64,000 nucleotides of DNA from Candidatus Binatia bacterium (GTDB lineage Bacteria > Desulfobacterota > Binatia > HRBIN30), in assembly GCA_026004215.1 (NCBI GenBank), contig BPIR01000001.1:768566-832565 (forward strand), given 5' to 3'. Position numbers and translations under genes: made by a program. This document shows, piece after piece, positions 49,622-59,310 of this stretch. Below the pieces are notes generated by a model, which had not been told where the DNA came from, made no database searches, and worked only from the letters and a program-made list of their open reading frames with translations. The stretch's first letter is position 1, and each line of letters starts with the position of its first letter.

Positions 49622-50251
49622 ATGCTTCCCATGGACCAATCCGAGATGCATTCATTCGACTTGCAGGTACTCGGCAACGCTGTGCCGGCTGAAGCGCGCG
49701 GCGTCGTCAAGGCGATTGCCCAAAGGCTGTTCGAAACCCGCACGATCATTATTTGCGGGGAAATCACCATGCCTCTAGCCCATGCCGTGGTGGCCCAGGC
49801 TCTCGCCCTGGCTTCGGTTTCCGATGAAGACATCACGGTATTTGTGCACTCGCCTGGCGGGCATGTCGAATCCGCCGATACCATTTACGACATCCTCACA
49901 TTCATCCGGCCGCGCGTGCGCATGATTGGCACTGGATGGGTGGCCAGTGCCGGCGCACACATTTTTTTGGCCGCAGAGAAATCCGACCGCTATTGCCTGC
50001 CCAACACCCGCTTCCTCTTGCACCAACCGGCGGGCACCGCCGGAGGACGCGCCACGGACCTGGAGATCGAGGCCCAGGAAATTCTCAAAATGCGTGCTCG
50101 TCTGAGCCGAATCATTGCCGAAAAAACAGGGCAGCCCCTCAAACGTGTGGAGCGGGACACGGAAAGGAACTTTTGGATGTCCGCGGAGGAGGCGTTGGAG
50201 TACGGCCTTGTCAGCAAGATTATCCGTCGTGCCGATGAACTGAAGGGCTGA
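49622..50251 (+). CDS. clpP: ClpP-like serine protease
   Basis: A 209-aa ClpP homologue. The triad is Ser109 in GWVASAGAHIFLA, His134 in FLLHQPAG and Asp179 in VERDTERNFWM. VHSPGGHVESADTIYDIL supplies the oxyanion loop. The N-terminal axial loop differs from standard ClpP (starts MLPMDQSEMHSFDL), and no clpX or tig gene is adjacent, so it may be a second, specialised ClpP. A GGGGAG site precedes the ATG. Followed by a CPBP protease 14 nt later. Confidence 0.85.
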   Translation: MLPMDQSEMHSFDLQVLGNAVPAEARGVVKAIAQRLFETRTIIICGEITMPLAHAVVAQALALASVSDEDITVFVHSPGGHVESADTIYDILTFIRPRVRMIGTGWVASAGAHIFLAAEKSDRYCLPNTRFLLHQPAGTAGGRATDLEIEAQEILKMRARLSRIIAEKTGQPLKRVERDTERNFWMSAEEALEYGLVSKIIRRADELKG

Positions 50252-50265
50252 GTCTTGGCCCTCAT

Positions 50266-51054
50266 ATGAGTCCCATCTTCATCGCCTTTGCGCTGAGCCT
50301 GCTCTTCACCGCCATTCTCTGGGGTTCCGGAATTGCGCCATACTCGAGGGAATTTTCCACCCCGCCACGGCGGCTGGCGGCTTTCATCCTTTGGGTCAGC
50401 GTCCTCGCGCTTGTTGTCTTCTTACCCGCTGCCTCCTACGAGACGGGGGACAGCTTCGCACCGAGCGCGGAAGAGTTTCCTCTGCTGTTTGTTGGGCACG
50501 CGCTGCTGGCGGTGTTTTTAGTCCTGTGGTGGCGGCTCGAGGGTCGAGAAACTTTGCCTGCCTTTCTGTACTTGGAGCGCACCACCGATATGCTGCGGAG
50601 CCGCGCCTTGCTCGGGTTGGTCGGGGGTTTGGCTGCATGGGCTGCGACAGTGATCGCCGTCGGAACCGTCGGCAGCATCTGGATCAAACTTCGGCCGTCC
50701 GAGGCTCTCGTCGAGATTCCCCCAGCCTTGTTCTGGTTCGTAGAGTTGTCGGCCGCCCAAAAAGCTACCGTGGTCGTCGTCGCGATGACCGTCGAAGAAG
50801 CCTTTTTCCGAGCCTTTTTGCAACCTCGGCTGGGGCTGGTTCTATCGAGCATCTGCTTTGCGGCGAGCCACCTCAGCTACGGGATGCCTCTGCTCGTGGT
50901 CGGCGTGTTCACCGTGTCGCTGTTTCTCGGATGGTTGTTCCACCGTACCCGCCACTTGCTTCCCAGCATGATCGCGCATGGGACCTTTGACGCGGTGCAA
51001 TTGTTCCTCGTCTTGCCGTGGGCGCTGGAACACGTGGCGTCGGGATCGCAGTAA
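50266..51054 (+). CDS. CPBP (Abi) family intramembrane protease
   Basis: A 262-aa membrane protein with about seven helices. The C-terminal core has the diagnostic motifs: TVEEAFFRAFLQPRLG (EExxxR), CFAASHLSYG, and MIAHGTFDAVQ (His and Asp). CPBP proteins are glutamate-type intramembrane proteases related to Rce1; bacterial members process peptides or confer self-immunity. Co-directional with the ClpP-like gene; no bacteriocin gene is adjacent. Confidence 0.85.
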   Translation: MSPIFIAFALSLLFTAILWGSGIAPYSREFSTPPRRLAAFILWVSVLALVVFLPAASYETGDSFAPSAEEFPLLFVGHALLAVFLVLWWRLEGRETLPAFLYLERTTDMLRSRALLGLVGGLAAWAATVIAVGTVGSIWIKLRPSEALVEIPPALFWFVELSAAQKATVVVVAMTVEEAFFRAFLQPRLGLVLSSICFAASHLSYGMPLLVVGVFTVSLFLGWLFHRTRHLLPSMIAHGTFDAVQLFLVLPWALEHVASGSQ

Positions 51055-51138
51055 CGGGCCACTCGACATCCGCAAACGTTTGAGCCCACCGAAGGCGTCT
51101 AGGCATCGATCGCCGCAAGGGATACACCTGGGGGCACC

Positions 51139-54100
51139 ATGACGGCACCAGCAACCAAAACGGCGACGATGGATGCCAACGAAGCGGTGGCCTCCGTCGC
51201 GTATCGGCTGAGCGAAATTATCGCGATTTATCCCATCACCCCGGCCTCTCCGATGGGGGAATGGGCGGATGAATGGTCCGCCCTCGGCCGCAGAAACCTG
51301 TGGGGAACAGTGCCACGAGTGATCGAGATGCAGTCCGAAGCGGGCGCGATCGCAGCGATCCATGGTGCAATCCAAGCGGGGGCGCTGGCCACCACATTCA
51401 CAGCCTCTCAGGGGCTCCTTTTGATGATCCCCGATCTGTACAAAATCGCGGGTGAACTGACTCCGTTTTGCATGCACGTTGCGGCAAGGACGGTGGCTAC
51501 GCATGCCCTCTCTATTTTTGGCGACCACTCCGATGTGATGGCCTGCCGCCCGACTGGCTTCGCACTGCTCTGCAGTGCCTCCGTCCAGGAGGCGCAGGAT
51601 CTCGCCTGCATCGCTCACGCAGCAACGCTCGAAAGTCGCGTCCCTTTTCTCCATTTCTTCGATGGATTTCGGACCTCGCACGAGGTGGCCAAGATCTATC
51701 CTGTAAGCGACCAAGAGCTTTTGGCTCTAATCCCACACGACGCCGTCTCCGCCCACCGGGCGCGCGCCCTGACCCCCGACCGGCCCGTCTTGCGCGGTTC
51801 CTCGCACAATCCGGACACTTATTTCCAAGCTCGCGAGGCGGTCAATCCGTTTTACGATGCCTTGCCCCGCATCCTTCGAAACATAATGGCACGTTTTGCC
51901 ACAGTCACAGGCCGCAAATACAACCTCTTCCAATACGACGGACATCCAGCCGCAGAACGGGTGATCGTAGCGATGGGCTCGGCATGCGAGACCGCCGCCG
52001 AGGTCGTGGAGGAGCTGGCAGCCCGCGGGGAGCGCGTTGGGCTTGTGCGCGTACGACTCTTCCGCCCATTTTCGGCGGCGGACTTTCTCGACACGCTGCC
52101 CGAGACCGTCGAGGCAATGGCTATCTTGGATCGGACGAAAGAGCCGGGATCGAGCGGAGAGCCGCTGTACCAAGAAATTGCCGCCGCACTCATTCACTCG
52201 TGGACGGAACGGTTTCCGGAGCGACCTTTGCCCCGGATCATCGGCGGCCGCTACGGTCTGGCTTCAAAGGAGTTTTCGCCGGCCATGGTCCGGGCCATCG
52301 TTGACGAATTGGCGCGCCCCCGGCCCCGGCACCGCTTTACAGTCGGAATCGTTGACGATGTCACCCACCTCTCTTTGCCCGTGTCCGAACCAGCCGCACC
52401 GGAGCCCGACGACGTATGGCGGGGCATCTTTTTCGGACTCGGTTCCGACGGCACCGTGGGCGCAAACAAAAATTCCGTGAAAATTATCGGCGAGCGCACT
52501 CCACTGTGGGCGCAGGCGTACTTTGTGTACGACTCCAAAAAGTCCGGCTCGGTCACAGTATCCCACTTACGCTTTTCTCCGCGACCCATCCGCTCGGCGT
52601 ACCTGATTCGCAGCGCCAATTTCGTCGCCTGCCATCGTTTCTCTCTTCTCGAGCGGCAGAATCTTCTCGAAGTAGCCGCCCCCGGGGCAACCGTGTTATT
52701 CAACGCGCCGTTTGCACCGGAAGCGCTATGGAGCCAACTCCCCTTCGAGGCCCAATCCATTGCTCTCGAACGTGGCCTAAAGCTCTTCACGATCGATGCA
52801 CACCAACTGGCCCAACGGTTTGACTTGGGCGGTCGCATCAATACCATCATGCAAATTTGTTTTTTCAAACTCGCGGCGCTGTTACCCCTCGCCGAGGCCT
52901 ACGAAGCCGTAAAGGAAGCCATTGTGGACACCTACGGTCGCTCCGGTGAAAAAACCGTGGCGCGCAACATTGCTGCAGTCGATGCTGCGCTGGACCACCT
53001 TGACCCCGTGCCGTTGGGAGAAGTCTCTGCAACTCGCCGCTGTACGCCACCTGCCGTTCTCGACCCGCGCCCGTTTGTGCGAGAAGTCACCGCGGCACTT
53101 TTGAGCGGCCTCGGCGACCAACTTCCTGTGAGCGTGTTTCCCGTTGACGGAACGTGGCCAACGGGCACGTCGAAATGGGAGAAGCGGAACATCGCCCTGG
53201 AAATTCCCGTTTGGGATTCGGCCGTGTGCATCCAGTGCAACAAATGTGCGCTGGTCTGCCCGCACGCGGCAATCCGCGCAAAGGTTTTTCCCACCGAGGC
53301 GTTACACGCAGCCCCCGAATCCTTTGTCGCGGTTCCCTACAAAGGGCACGAATTTCCCCAGCATTCTTACACCATCCAAGTAGCCCCAGAAGACTGCACC
53401 GGATGCCGCCTCTGTTACGCCATTTGCCCGGCAAAGGACCGCAGCAATCCACGCCACAAAGCCTTGGAAATGGCCGCACAGCCGCCGCTAGTCGAACGGG
53501 AGAGGCGCAATTACGAATTCTTCCTTTCCCTGCCGGAACCGGATCGCCGCCAGCTTCACCTGGACGTGAAGACTTCACAGTTCCTGGATCCGTTGTTCGA
53601 GTACTCCGGAGCATGTGCCGGCTGCGGGGAAACACCATACATTAAGCTACTCACCCAGCTCTTTGGCGATCGGTTACTCATCGCCAACGCTACGGGCTGC
53701 TCCTCTATCTACGGGGGCAACCTTCCCACGACTCCGTACACCACGAACTCGTCGGGCCGAGGCCCGGCGTGGTCCAACTCCCTGTTCGAGGATAACGCGG
53801 AATTTGCGCTTGGCATGCGCCTGGCGGTGGACCACCTCGGCGACCTTGCCCGCATGCTTCTTTGTCGACTCCGCACGGAACTCGGTGGAGAGCTGGTTCG
53901 CGCCTTGCTCGAAGCCGAGCAACACACCGAGGCCGAAATCGCCGCACAACGCGAGCGAGTCGCCGAGCTGCGCTCGCGATTAGAGCGACTGCAACACCGC
54001 CCGGAAGCACGTGTTCTGGCCGAGATCGCCGACTACCTCGTCAAGAAAAGCGTCTGGGCCATCGGCGGAGACGGCTGGGCGTACGACATCGGTTTTGGAG

Positions 54101-54732
54101 GCTTGGATCATGTGCTGGCCTCTGGCGCTAACGTCAACATTCTCGTGCTCGATACCGAGGTGTACTCGAACACGGGAGGACAGCAATCGAAGGCCACACC
54201 TTTAGGGGCGGCCGCCAAATTCGCCACTGCCGGTAAAGCAACACCCAAAAAAGACCTAGGGTTGATCGCCATGGCCTATGGCAATGTTTACGTTGCGCGA
54301 ATCGCCTTCGCGGCCCGCGACCAGCACACACTGCGTACATTCCTCGAAGCCGAAGCGTACCCCGGCCCTTCCTTGCTCATCGCCTACAGCCACTGCATCG
54401 CACATGGGTACGATCTTGCTTTTGGCGCGGACCAACAACGACGGGCCGTACAATCTGGTTACTGGCCGATTTATCGGTTCGACCCTCGCCTCATTGCAAA
54501 GGGCGAGAACCCTTTACAAATTGATATGCCCGAGCCGCGCCTGCCCCTGAAGGAATTTGCTTACCAAGAAGCGCGGTTTCGCATGGTAGAGCAAACCAAC
54601 CGCGAACGCTTTCGCTCCCTCATGGAACAAGAGCAAAACGAAATTTTGCGGCGCTTTCGCCTGTATGAACAAATCGCCCGCCTCAAACTCCCACTCTCGT
54701 CCGATACGCACGGTGACGGAGGATTGCCATGA
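51139..54732 (+). CDS. nifJ: pyruvate:ferredoxin (flavodoxin) oxidoreductase
   Basis: A 1197-aa single-chain PFOR. Domain I has the substrate motif IYPITPASPMGEW at about residue 30. The inserted ferredoxin domain has two clusters: CIQCNKCALVCP (from 697) and CTGCRLCYAICP (from 753). The TPP domain has CAGCGETPY (from 826, third cluster) and GGDGWAYDIGFGG (976 on) with EVYSNTGGQ. It converts pyruvate and CoA to acetyl-CoA, CO2 and reduced ferredoxin, reversibly. Its presence implies an anaerobic or microaerobic phase, or ferredoxin demand. It overlaps the next gene by 4 nt. Confidence 0.96.
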   Translation: MTAPATKTATMDANEAVASVAYRLSEIIAIYPITPASPMGEWADEWSALGRRNLWGTVPRVIEMQSEAGAIAAIHGAIQAGALATTFTASQGLLLMIPDLYKIAGELTPFCMHVAARTVATHALSIFGDHSDVMACRPTGFALLCSASVQEAQDLACIAHAATLESRVPFLHFFDGFRTSHEVAKIYPVSDQELLALIPHDAVSAHRARALTPDRPVLRGSSHNPDTYFQAREAVNPFYDALPRILRNIMARFATVTGRKYNLFQYDGHPAAERVIVAMGSACETAAEVVEELAARGERVGLVRVRLFRPFSAADFLDTLPETVEAMAILDRTKEPGSSGEPLYQEIAAALIHSWTERFPERPLPRIIGGRYGLASKEFSPAMVRAIVDELARPRPRHRFTVGIVDDVTHLSLPVSEPAAPEPDDVWRGIFFGLGSDGTVGANKNSVKIIGERTPLWAQAYFVYDSKKSGSVTVSHLRFSPRPIRSAYLIRSANFVACHRFSLLERQNLLEVAAPGATVLFNAPFAPEALWSQLPFEAQSIALERGLKLFTIDAHQLAQRFDLGGRINTIMQICFFKLAALLPLAEAYEAVKEAIVDTYGRSGEKTVARNIAAVDAALDHLDPVPLGEVSATRRCTPPAVLDPRPFVREVTAALLSGLGDQLPVSVFPVDGTWPTGTSKWEKRNIALEIPVWDSAVCIQCNKCALVCPHAAIRAKVFPTEALHAAPESFVAVPYKGHEFPQHSYTIQVAPEDCTGCRLCYAICPAKDRSNPRHKALEMAAQPPLVERERRNYEFFLSLPEPDRRQLHLDVKTSQFLDPLFEYSGACAGCGETPYIKLLTQLFGDRLLIANATGCSSIYGGNLPTTPYTTNSSGRGPAWSNSLFEDNAEFALGMRLAVDHLGDLARMLLCRLRTELGGELVRALLEAEQHTEAEIAAQRERVAELRSRLERLQHRPEARVLAEIADYLVKKSVWAIGGDGWAYDIGFGGLDHVLASGANVNILVLDTEVYSNTGGQQSKATPLGAAAKFATAGKATPKKDLGLIAMAYGNVYVARIAFAARDQHTLRTFLEAEAYPGPSLLIAYSHCIAHGYDLAFGADQQRRAVQSGYWPIYRFDPRLIAKGENPLQIDMPEPRLPLKEFAYQEARFRMVEQTNRERFRSLMEQEQNEILRRFRLYEQIARLKLPLSSDTHGDGGLP

Positions 54733-55724
54733 TCGATCTCCGCACAAATTATCTGGGCTTGCCGTTGGAACACCCACTCATGCCTGGAGCATCGCCTCTA
54801 GTCGGCGACCTCGATACGGTCCGGCGCCTCGAAGATGCTGGGGCGGCAGCGATCGTCATGCACTCGCTCTTCGAAGAACAAATCGAACTCGAACAACAAA
54901 GCGCCATTTGGAGCATGGACGTTCACGCCGAAACGTACGCCGAGGCGCTTTCTTACTTTCCACGACCGGACCTGTTTGCATTGGGGCCGGAGCAGTACTT
55001 GGAACAAATCCGCCGCATCAAGGGCGCGGTTGACATTCCGGTTATTGCGTCGCTGAACGGGGTAACCCCTGCAGGTTGGTTGCGCTACAGCGAGCTCATC
55101 GAGCAAGCAGGGGCCGACGCCTTGGAACTGAACATTTATCACGTGCCGGCAGATCCCCACGAGACGGCGGAGGCGGTGGAGGGCCGCGTCCTCAATATTC
55201 TCACCGCAGTGCGCGAGCGGGTAAAAATCCCCATTGCTGTCAAACTGTCGCCGTTCTACTCCGCACTCCCGTGTTTTGCTTCCGCCTTGGTCCAACGCGG
55301 CGCACAAGGACTGGTACTGTTCAATCGCTTCTACGAACCAGACTTCGATATCGAGGCCCTGGAAGTCGCACCGCGCTTACAATTGTCCGACTCCAGTGAA
55401 CTCCTCCTGCGCTTGCACTGGCTAGCCATCTTGCGCCCACAACTGGAGGCCTCGTTGGCGGCCACCGGCGGCATCCACACCGTCCCCGATGTCATCAAGG
55501 CGCTCATGGCAGGGGCAGATGCTGTGCAAATGGTCTCTGCGCTTCTGCAGTTTGGGCCCGAGCACCTCTCGAAGGTTTTGCGCAACTTGAAGCTTTGGAT
55601 GGAAGAACACGGTTACGGCTCGATCCAGGAGCTGCGAGGGTGTTTGAGTCTCGCCCGTTGCCCAAATCCGGCAGCTTTCGAGCGTGGAAACTACATGCGC
55701 GTACTGCAAACGTGGAGCGCTTGA
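54729..55724 (+). CDS. dihydroorotate dehydrogenase-like flavoprotein
   Basis: A 331-aa FMN TIM-barrel related to PyrD class 1. It has YLGLPLEHPLMPGASPL, VIASLNGVTPAGW, ADALELNIYHVP, PIAVKLSPFY and, at the FMN phosphate site, ATGGIHTVPDVIKALMAGAD. Typical PyrD1 catalytic Cys/Ser surroundings are altered (NIYHVP replaces the NxSCPN segment). It may therefore not act on dihydroorotate. ATGA overlap with the PFOR gene implies that the two work together, perhaps passing electrons to or from ferredoxin. No genuine pyrD is in the window. Confidence 0.8.
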   Translation: MIDLRTNYLGLPLEHPLMPGASPLVGDLDTVRRLEDAGAAAIVMHSLFEEQIELEQQSAIWSMDVHAETYAEALSYFPRPDLFALGPEQYLEQIRRIKGAVDIPVIASLNGVTPAGWLRYSELIEQAGADALELNIYHVPADPHETAEAVEGRVLNILTAVRERVKIPIAVKLSPFYSALPCFASALVQRGAQGLVLFNRFYEPDFDIEALEVAPRLQLSDSSELLLRLHWLAILRPQLEASLAATGGIHTVPDVIKALMAGADAVQMVSALLQFGPEHLSKVLRNLKLWMEEHGYGSIQELRGCLSLARCPNPAAFERGNYMRVLQTWSA

Positions 55725-55757
55725 CCCGGTGGCAGTGTGCGGGAATACACGTGCAAC

Positions 55758-57887
55758 TTACTTTTCGTCCAGACTCGTCACCGCGTCCCACGTCGCCGGC
55801 GGATCTTCGAGGAACGCCCGGCATCGAGCCAGGAAAAACTGGGCCACTCGGTCCTGAACGGGTCCGTTCGCGAGCGCTGCGAAGCCTCGCAACGCTGCAG
55901 CAAAATCTCCGCGCCGGTATCGTTCCAAAGCTTCCGCGAACTGCGCCAGCATCCGGTGGGTCTCCTCGCTGACGTGGGCGCGATGCTCTGCGATCAGCTC
56001 GAACACCCGCACAGCCTGCTCTCGACCCTTCACCCGCACCGTATCCACTTCGCGCACCAAAAACTCCGGGGGCAGGGCCCGAGCGGTGGTTTCAGCGATG
56101 AGGATTCCAGTTCCATAGAGCTTATTGAGCCCCTCCAAGCGCGCCGCCAGGTTGACGTTATCGCCCACGACCGTAAGGCTGAGATGGTCTGCAGAGCCCA
56201 TATTGCCGAACACAACTGGCCCGGAGTTGATTCCAATCCGAACGTGTAAATGCGGCCAGCCTTTTTCCTGCCACCCCGGCAAACGATCCAACTGCTTCTG
56301 CATCGCTAAGGCAGCGCGGCAAGCGGCGGCTGCATGATCTTCCCTCGCCAGGGGCACGCCCCACACGGCCATGATCCCGTCGCCAATGTACTTGTCGAGC
56401 ATGCCTTCGTACCGAAACACGACCTTGGTCATGGCGCCGAGGTAAGAGTTCAACAGCTCCACGAGGGTTTCCGGCGGCAACTGTTCCGCCAAACTGGTGA
56501 AATCTTTCACATCCGAGAACAGCACCGTGCATTCAACCTTCTCTCCGCCGAGGCTCAGTCGCTCCGGGTGTTCACTCACCAGCGCTGCCGCTGCCGGGCT
56601 CAAATACAGTTCCAGCGCGCGTCGCATTTTGCGCCGCTCCCTTTCTTCCCAAAGGTAACGCCGTACGCTCTCGCCCGTGAGCGTCAGCAGCGCGGCGGAT
56701 GTCGGCGCGAGCATCCCCAATACGAGCCCGTGGGATCGCAGCAACCACTCGCACAGCCCCAGGTACCCAACGATGACACTCAAGGCTCCGAGTGCACCCA
56801 TGACTCCGCGGGCGCGTGCAACCAGCCAACCGGTAGCGAATGAGATCCCCAACAGCGCCAGGACTTCAGCCAACCCGGCCCAAACCGGCTCGACCAGGAA
56901 GCGACGCTGCAACACGTTGGCAATCACATTGGCGTGGATTTCCACCCCCGGGAAAGTCGGATCGAGAGGCGTGACACGCTGGTCGTACACGGCTGTCGCC
57001 GTCACCCCGACCAAAACGATTTTGCCGCGCAGCCTTTCCGGATCCACGTGCTGCCGCAAGACGTCCACCGCGGAAATGTGAGCAAAGCTGCGACCTGGTC
57101 CGTAAAAATCGACCCTGAGAGAACCAGTCCGATCCGCTGGAATCGGCACATCGCCCAGCGCGATTTCCTCCACGCCGGTATCGCCCAGCGTGATTGCCGC
57201 GGGCTTCCCGGTGGCCTGCCGCAGCACGGCCAGCGAAAGGGGAGGCAAGAGTTCCTCTCCGTAACGCAGCACCAGCGGAACTCTCCGGATGGTACCGTCG
57301 GCGTCCGGCAGGAAGTTGAAATAACCGAGATCACGCGCAGCGCGACTGAACTCGGGGAGATTGGCGGTCATGGCGGGCACGACACGACCGCGCGGCGGTA
57401 TCCACTGCAACGCGCGGCGCGAGCGCATCCGCACAACGTCGTATGTTCGCAACAGCTCCGCGGGCGGTACTGTCGAAGCGGGCCGCTCGAAATCCAGAAA
57501 GTACCCGAGGACGAATACAGGCGCCTGCGCGAGGGCGGCGGCCAGCTCCCGATCCTCCTCTGCTCCCCGCGCTCCTTGGCTGGCCTCCGACTGCACGATG
57601 TCTACGCCCACCACCCGAGGTTCCGCTTGTGCGACCCGGCGCAGCAAGTTGGCCATGGTGCTGCGTGGCCATGGCCAGCGGCCCACTTGCTCGATGCTCA
57701 CGTCGTCGACGGCGACGATGACGATGCTGGGATCAGCGACCGATACGGCAGCACGTGTTTTCAGGCGGTAATCCAGCACCCGTTCTTCGAGCAAGTGCAG
57801 TTGGGCGCAGCCCGCGATGCGGAGCCCTCCGAAAATCGCCGCGGCGAGCAAACTCGTCCAAGCGGCTGCGAACCGTTTCCGCGCCAT
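55758..57887 (-). CDS. CHASE2-domain adenylate/guanylate cyclase
   Basis: A 709-aa membrane receptor cyclase. The signal anchor (WTSLLAAAIFGGLRIAG) precedes a periplasmic CHASE2 domain (about 30-330: VVGVDIVQSEASQGARGAE, FPGVEIHANVIANVL), three membrane helices and a class III cyclase domain. That domain holds VLFSDVKDFTSLAEQL and YIGDGIMAVWG as metal Asps, and VGDNVNLAARLEGLN. A short helical tail follows. It makes cAMP, or less likely cGMP, in response to an external signal. It follows fumC and apt in the same direction, 9 nt after fumC. Confidence 0.9.
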   Translation of the reverse strand: MARKRFAAAWTSLLAAAIFGGLRIAGCAQLHLLEERVLDYRLKTRAAVSVADPSIVIVAVDDVSIEQVGRWPWPRSTMANLLRRVAQAEPRVVGVDIVQSEASQGARGAEEDRELAAALAQAPVFVLGYFLDFERPASTVPPAELLRTYDVVRMRSRRALQWIPPRGRVVPAMTANLPEFSRAARDLGYFNFLPDADGTIRRVPLVLRYGEELLPPLSLAVLRQATGKPAAITLGDTGVEEIALGDVPIPADRTGSLRVDFYGPGRSFAHISAVDVLRQHVDPERLRGKIVLVGVTATAVYDQRVTPLDPTFPGVEIHANVIANVLQRRFLVEPVWAGLAEVLALLGISFATGWLVARARGVMGALGALSVIVGYLGLCEWLLRSHGLVLGMLAPTSAALLTLTGESVRRYLWEERERRKMRRALELYLSPAAAALVSEHPERLSLGGEKVECTVLFSDVKDFTSLAEQLPPETLVELLNSYLGAMTKVVFRYEGMLDKYIGDGIMAVWGVPLAREDHAAAACRAALAMQKQLDRLPGWQEKGWPHLHVRIGINSGPVVFGNMGSADHLSLTVVGDNVNLAARLEGLNKLYGTGILIAETTARALPPEFLVREVDTVRVKGREQAVRVFELIAEHRAHVSEETHRMLAQFAEALERYRRGDFAAALRGFAALANGPVQDRVAQFFLARCRAFLEDPPATWDAVTSLDEK

Positions 57888-57896
57888 GCCGCCAGC

Positions 57897-59294
57897 TTAA
57901 ACTCGGCCGCCCCGAGTCATGCGTTCCAAATCCAACAGTTCCTCGATTTCTGCTGGACTCAGCTTCCCCTCCGCGCGCAAGACCTCTCGAATCGAGAGAT
58001 CGCGTTCCAGCGCCAGCTTGTAAATGCGCGCCGCTTCGTCGTAGCCAATCCGCGGCGCCACGGCGGTGACGAGAGCCAACGATCTCTCGGCATGTTGCCG
58101 GCAACGCTCTGCATCCGCCCGAATTCCACGAACGCACTTTTCCGCGAGCAAGCGGGCGGCGTTACCCAGAAGCTCCAAACTATCCAACAGCGTATACGCC
58201 AAGATCGGCATCATGGTGTTCAACTCCAAGTTGCCGTTGAGGCCCGCAATGGCGATCGTGGCGTCGTTTCCGATCAAGCGGGCACACACCATATTTACGG
58301 CCTCGGGAACCACGGGGTTGACCTTGCCCGGCATGATGCTCGAACCGGGTTGAGTCGCCGGCAACTCGATCTCGGCGAAACCCGTCCGCGGTCCAGAGCT
58401 GAGCAGCCGTAAATCGTTGGCGATTTTCATCAAGCCCACGGCGACCGTGCGAACGGCACCCGAGAGCTCGACCGCCGCATCCCGCTGCTGCAAGGCTTCA
58501 AAAGCATTTTTCGCACGCGTAAACATGAGCCCGGTTAGCCGGCGGAGTTCCGCAATCACCCGCGGCGCGAATTCCGGATGCGCGTTTAAACCCGTCCCCA
58601 CTGCGGTGCCCCCGAGGGGCAGCTCGGCCACGTGCAAGCGCGTATTTTCCAAGCGCACGATTCCATGTCGAATCACGCTCGCGTAGCCAGAAAATTCCTG
58701 ACCCAAGGTCATGGGCACTGCATCCTGCAAATGCGTGCGCCCGGCTTTGACAATGGCCGAAAACTCGGTGGCTTTTTGCTCGAAGGCATCCGCCAATTCC
58801 GCCATGGCGGGAAGGGTGTGGCGCTCCAGTTCCGCCAGCGCGGCAACATGAATAGCGGTCGGGAACACGTCGTTGGTACTCTGACCCAGATTCACGTGAT
58901 CGTTCGGATGAACAGCAGCCCGATCGGCTCGGTCGCGTCCCAGCAGCTCACGAGCACGGGTTGCAATCACTTCGTTTGCATTCATGTTCGTGGACGTTCC
59001 CGAACCAGTTTGAAACACGTCCACGACGAACTCCGCATCGAACTTGCCTCCGGCAACTTCGAGTGCGGCTTTCTCGATGGCCTCACCCACTTCCGCTGGC
59101 AGCAACCCCAGGCTCGTGTTTACGCGCGCTGCAGCCGCCTTGACCAAACCCAAGGCCCACAAGAAACGACGGCTAAAACGCAGTGAAGAAACCTGAAATG
59201 TGCGGCGCGCCCGCTCGGTCGAGGCCCCGTAGTAAGCTTCCGCGGGCACGTCGATCTCGCCCATCGAATCGCGCTCGGTCCGCGTCTTGGCCAT
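57897..59294 (-). CDS. fumC: class II fumarate hydratase
   Basis: A 465-aa fumarase. It has the signature GSSIMPGKVNPVVPEAV, plus TVDVFQTGSGTSTNMNANEV-like FQTGSGTSTNMNANEV and HPNDHVNLGQSTNDVFP, with catalytic His in the second. It interconverts fumarate and malate in the TCA cycle. Family members also include aspartase, but the SS-loop and length fit FumC. Starts 16 nt after apt. Confidence 0.94.
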   Translation of the reverse strand: MAKTRTERDSMGEIDVPAEAYYGASTERARRTFQVSSLRFSRRFLWALGLVKAAAARVNTSLGLLPAEVGEAIEKAALEVAGGKFDAEFVVDVFQTGSGTSTNMNANEVIATRARELLGRDRADRAAVHPNDHVNLGQSTNDVFPTAIHVAALAELERHTLPAMAELADAFEQKATEFSAIVKAGRTHLQDAVPMTLGQEFSGYASVIRHGIVRLENTRLHVAELPLGGTAVGTGLNAHPEFAPRVIAELRRLTGLMFTRAKNAFEALQQRDAAVELSGAVRTVAVGLMKIANDLRLLSSGPRTGFAEIELPATQPGSSIMPGKVNPVVPEAVNMVCARLIGNDATIAIAGLNGNLELNTMMPILAYTLLDSLELLGNAARLLAEKCVRGIRADAERCRQHAERSLALVTAVAPRIGYDEAARIYKLALERDLSIREVLRAEGKLSPAEIEELLDLERMTRGGRV

Positions 59295-59310
59295 GACCTT
59301 GCCCCAATCT

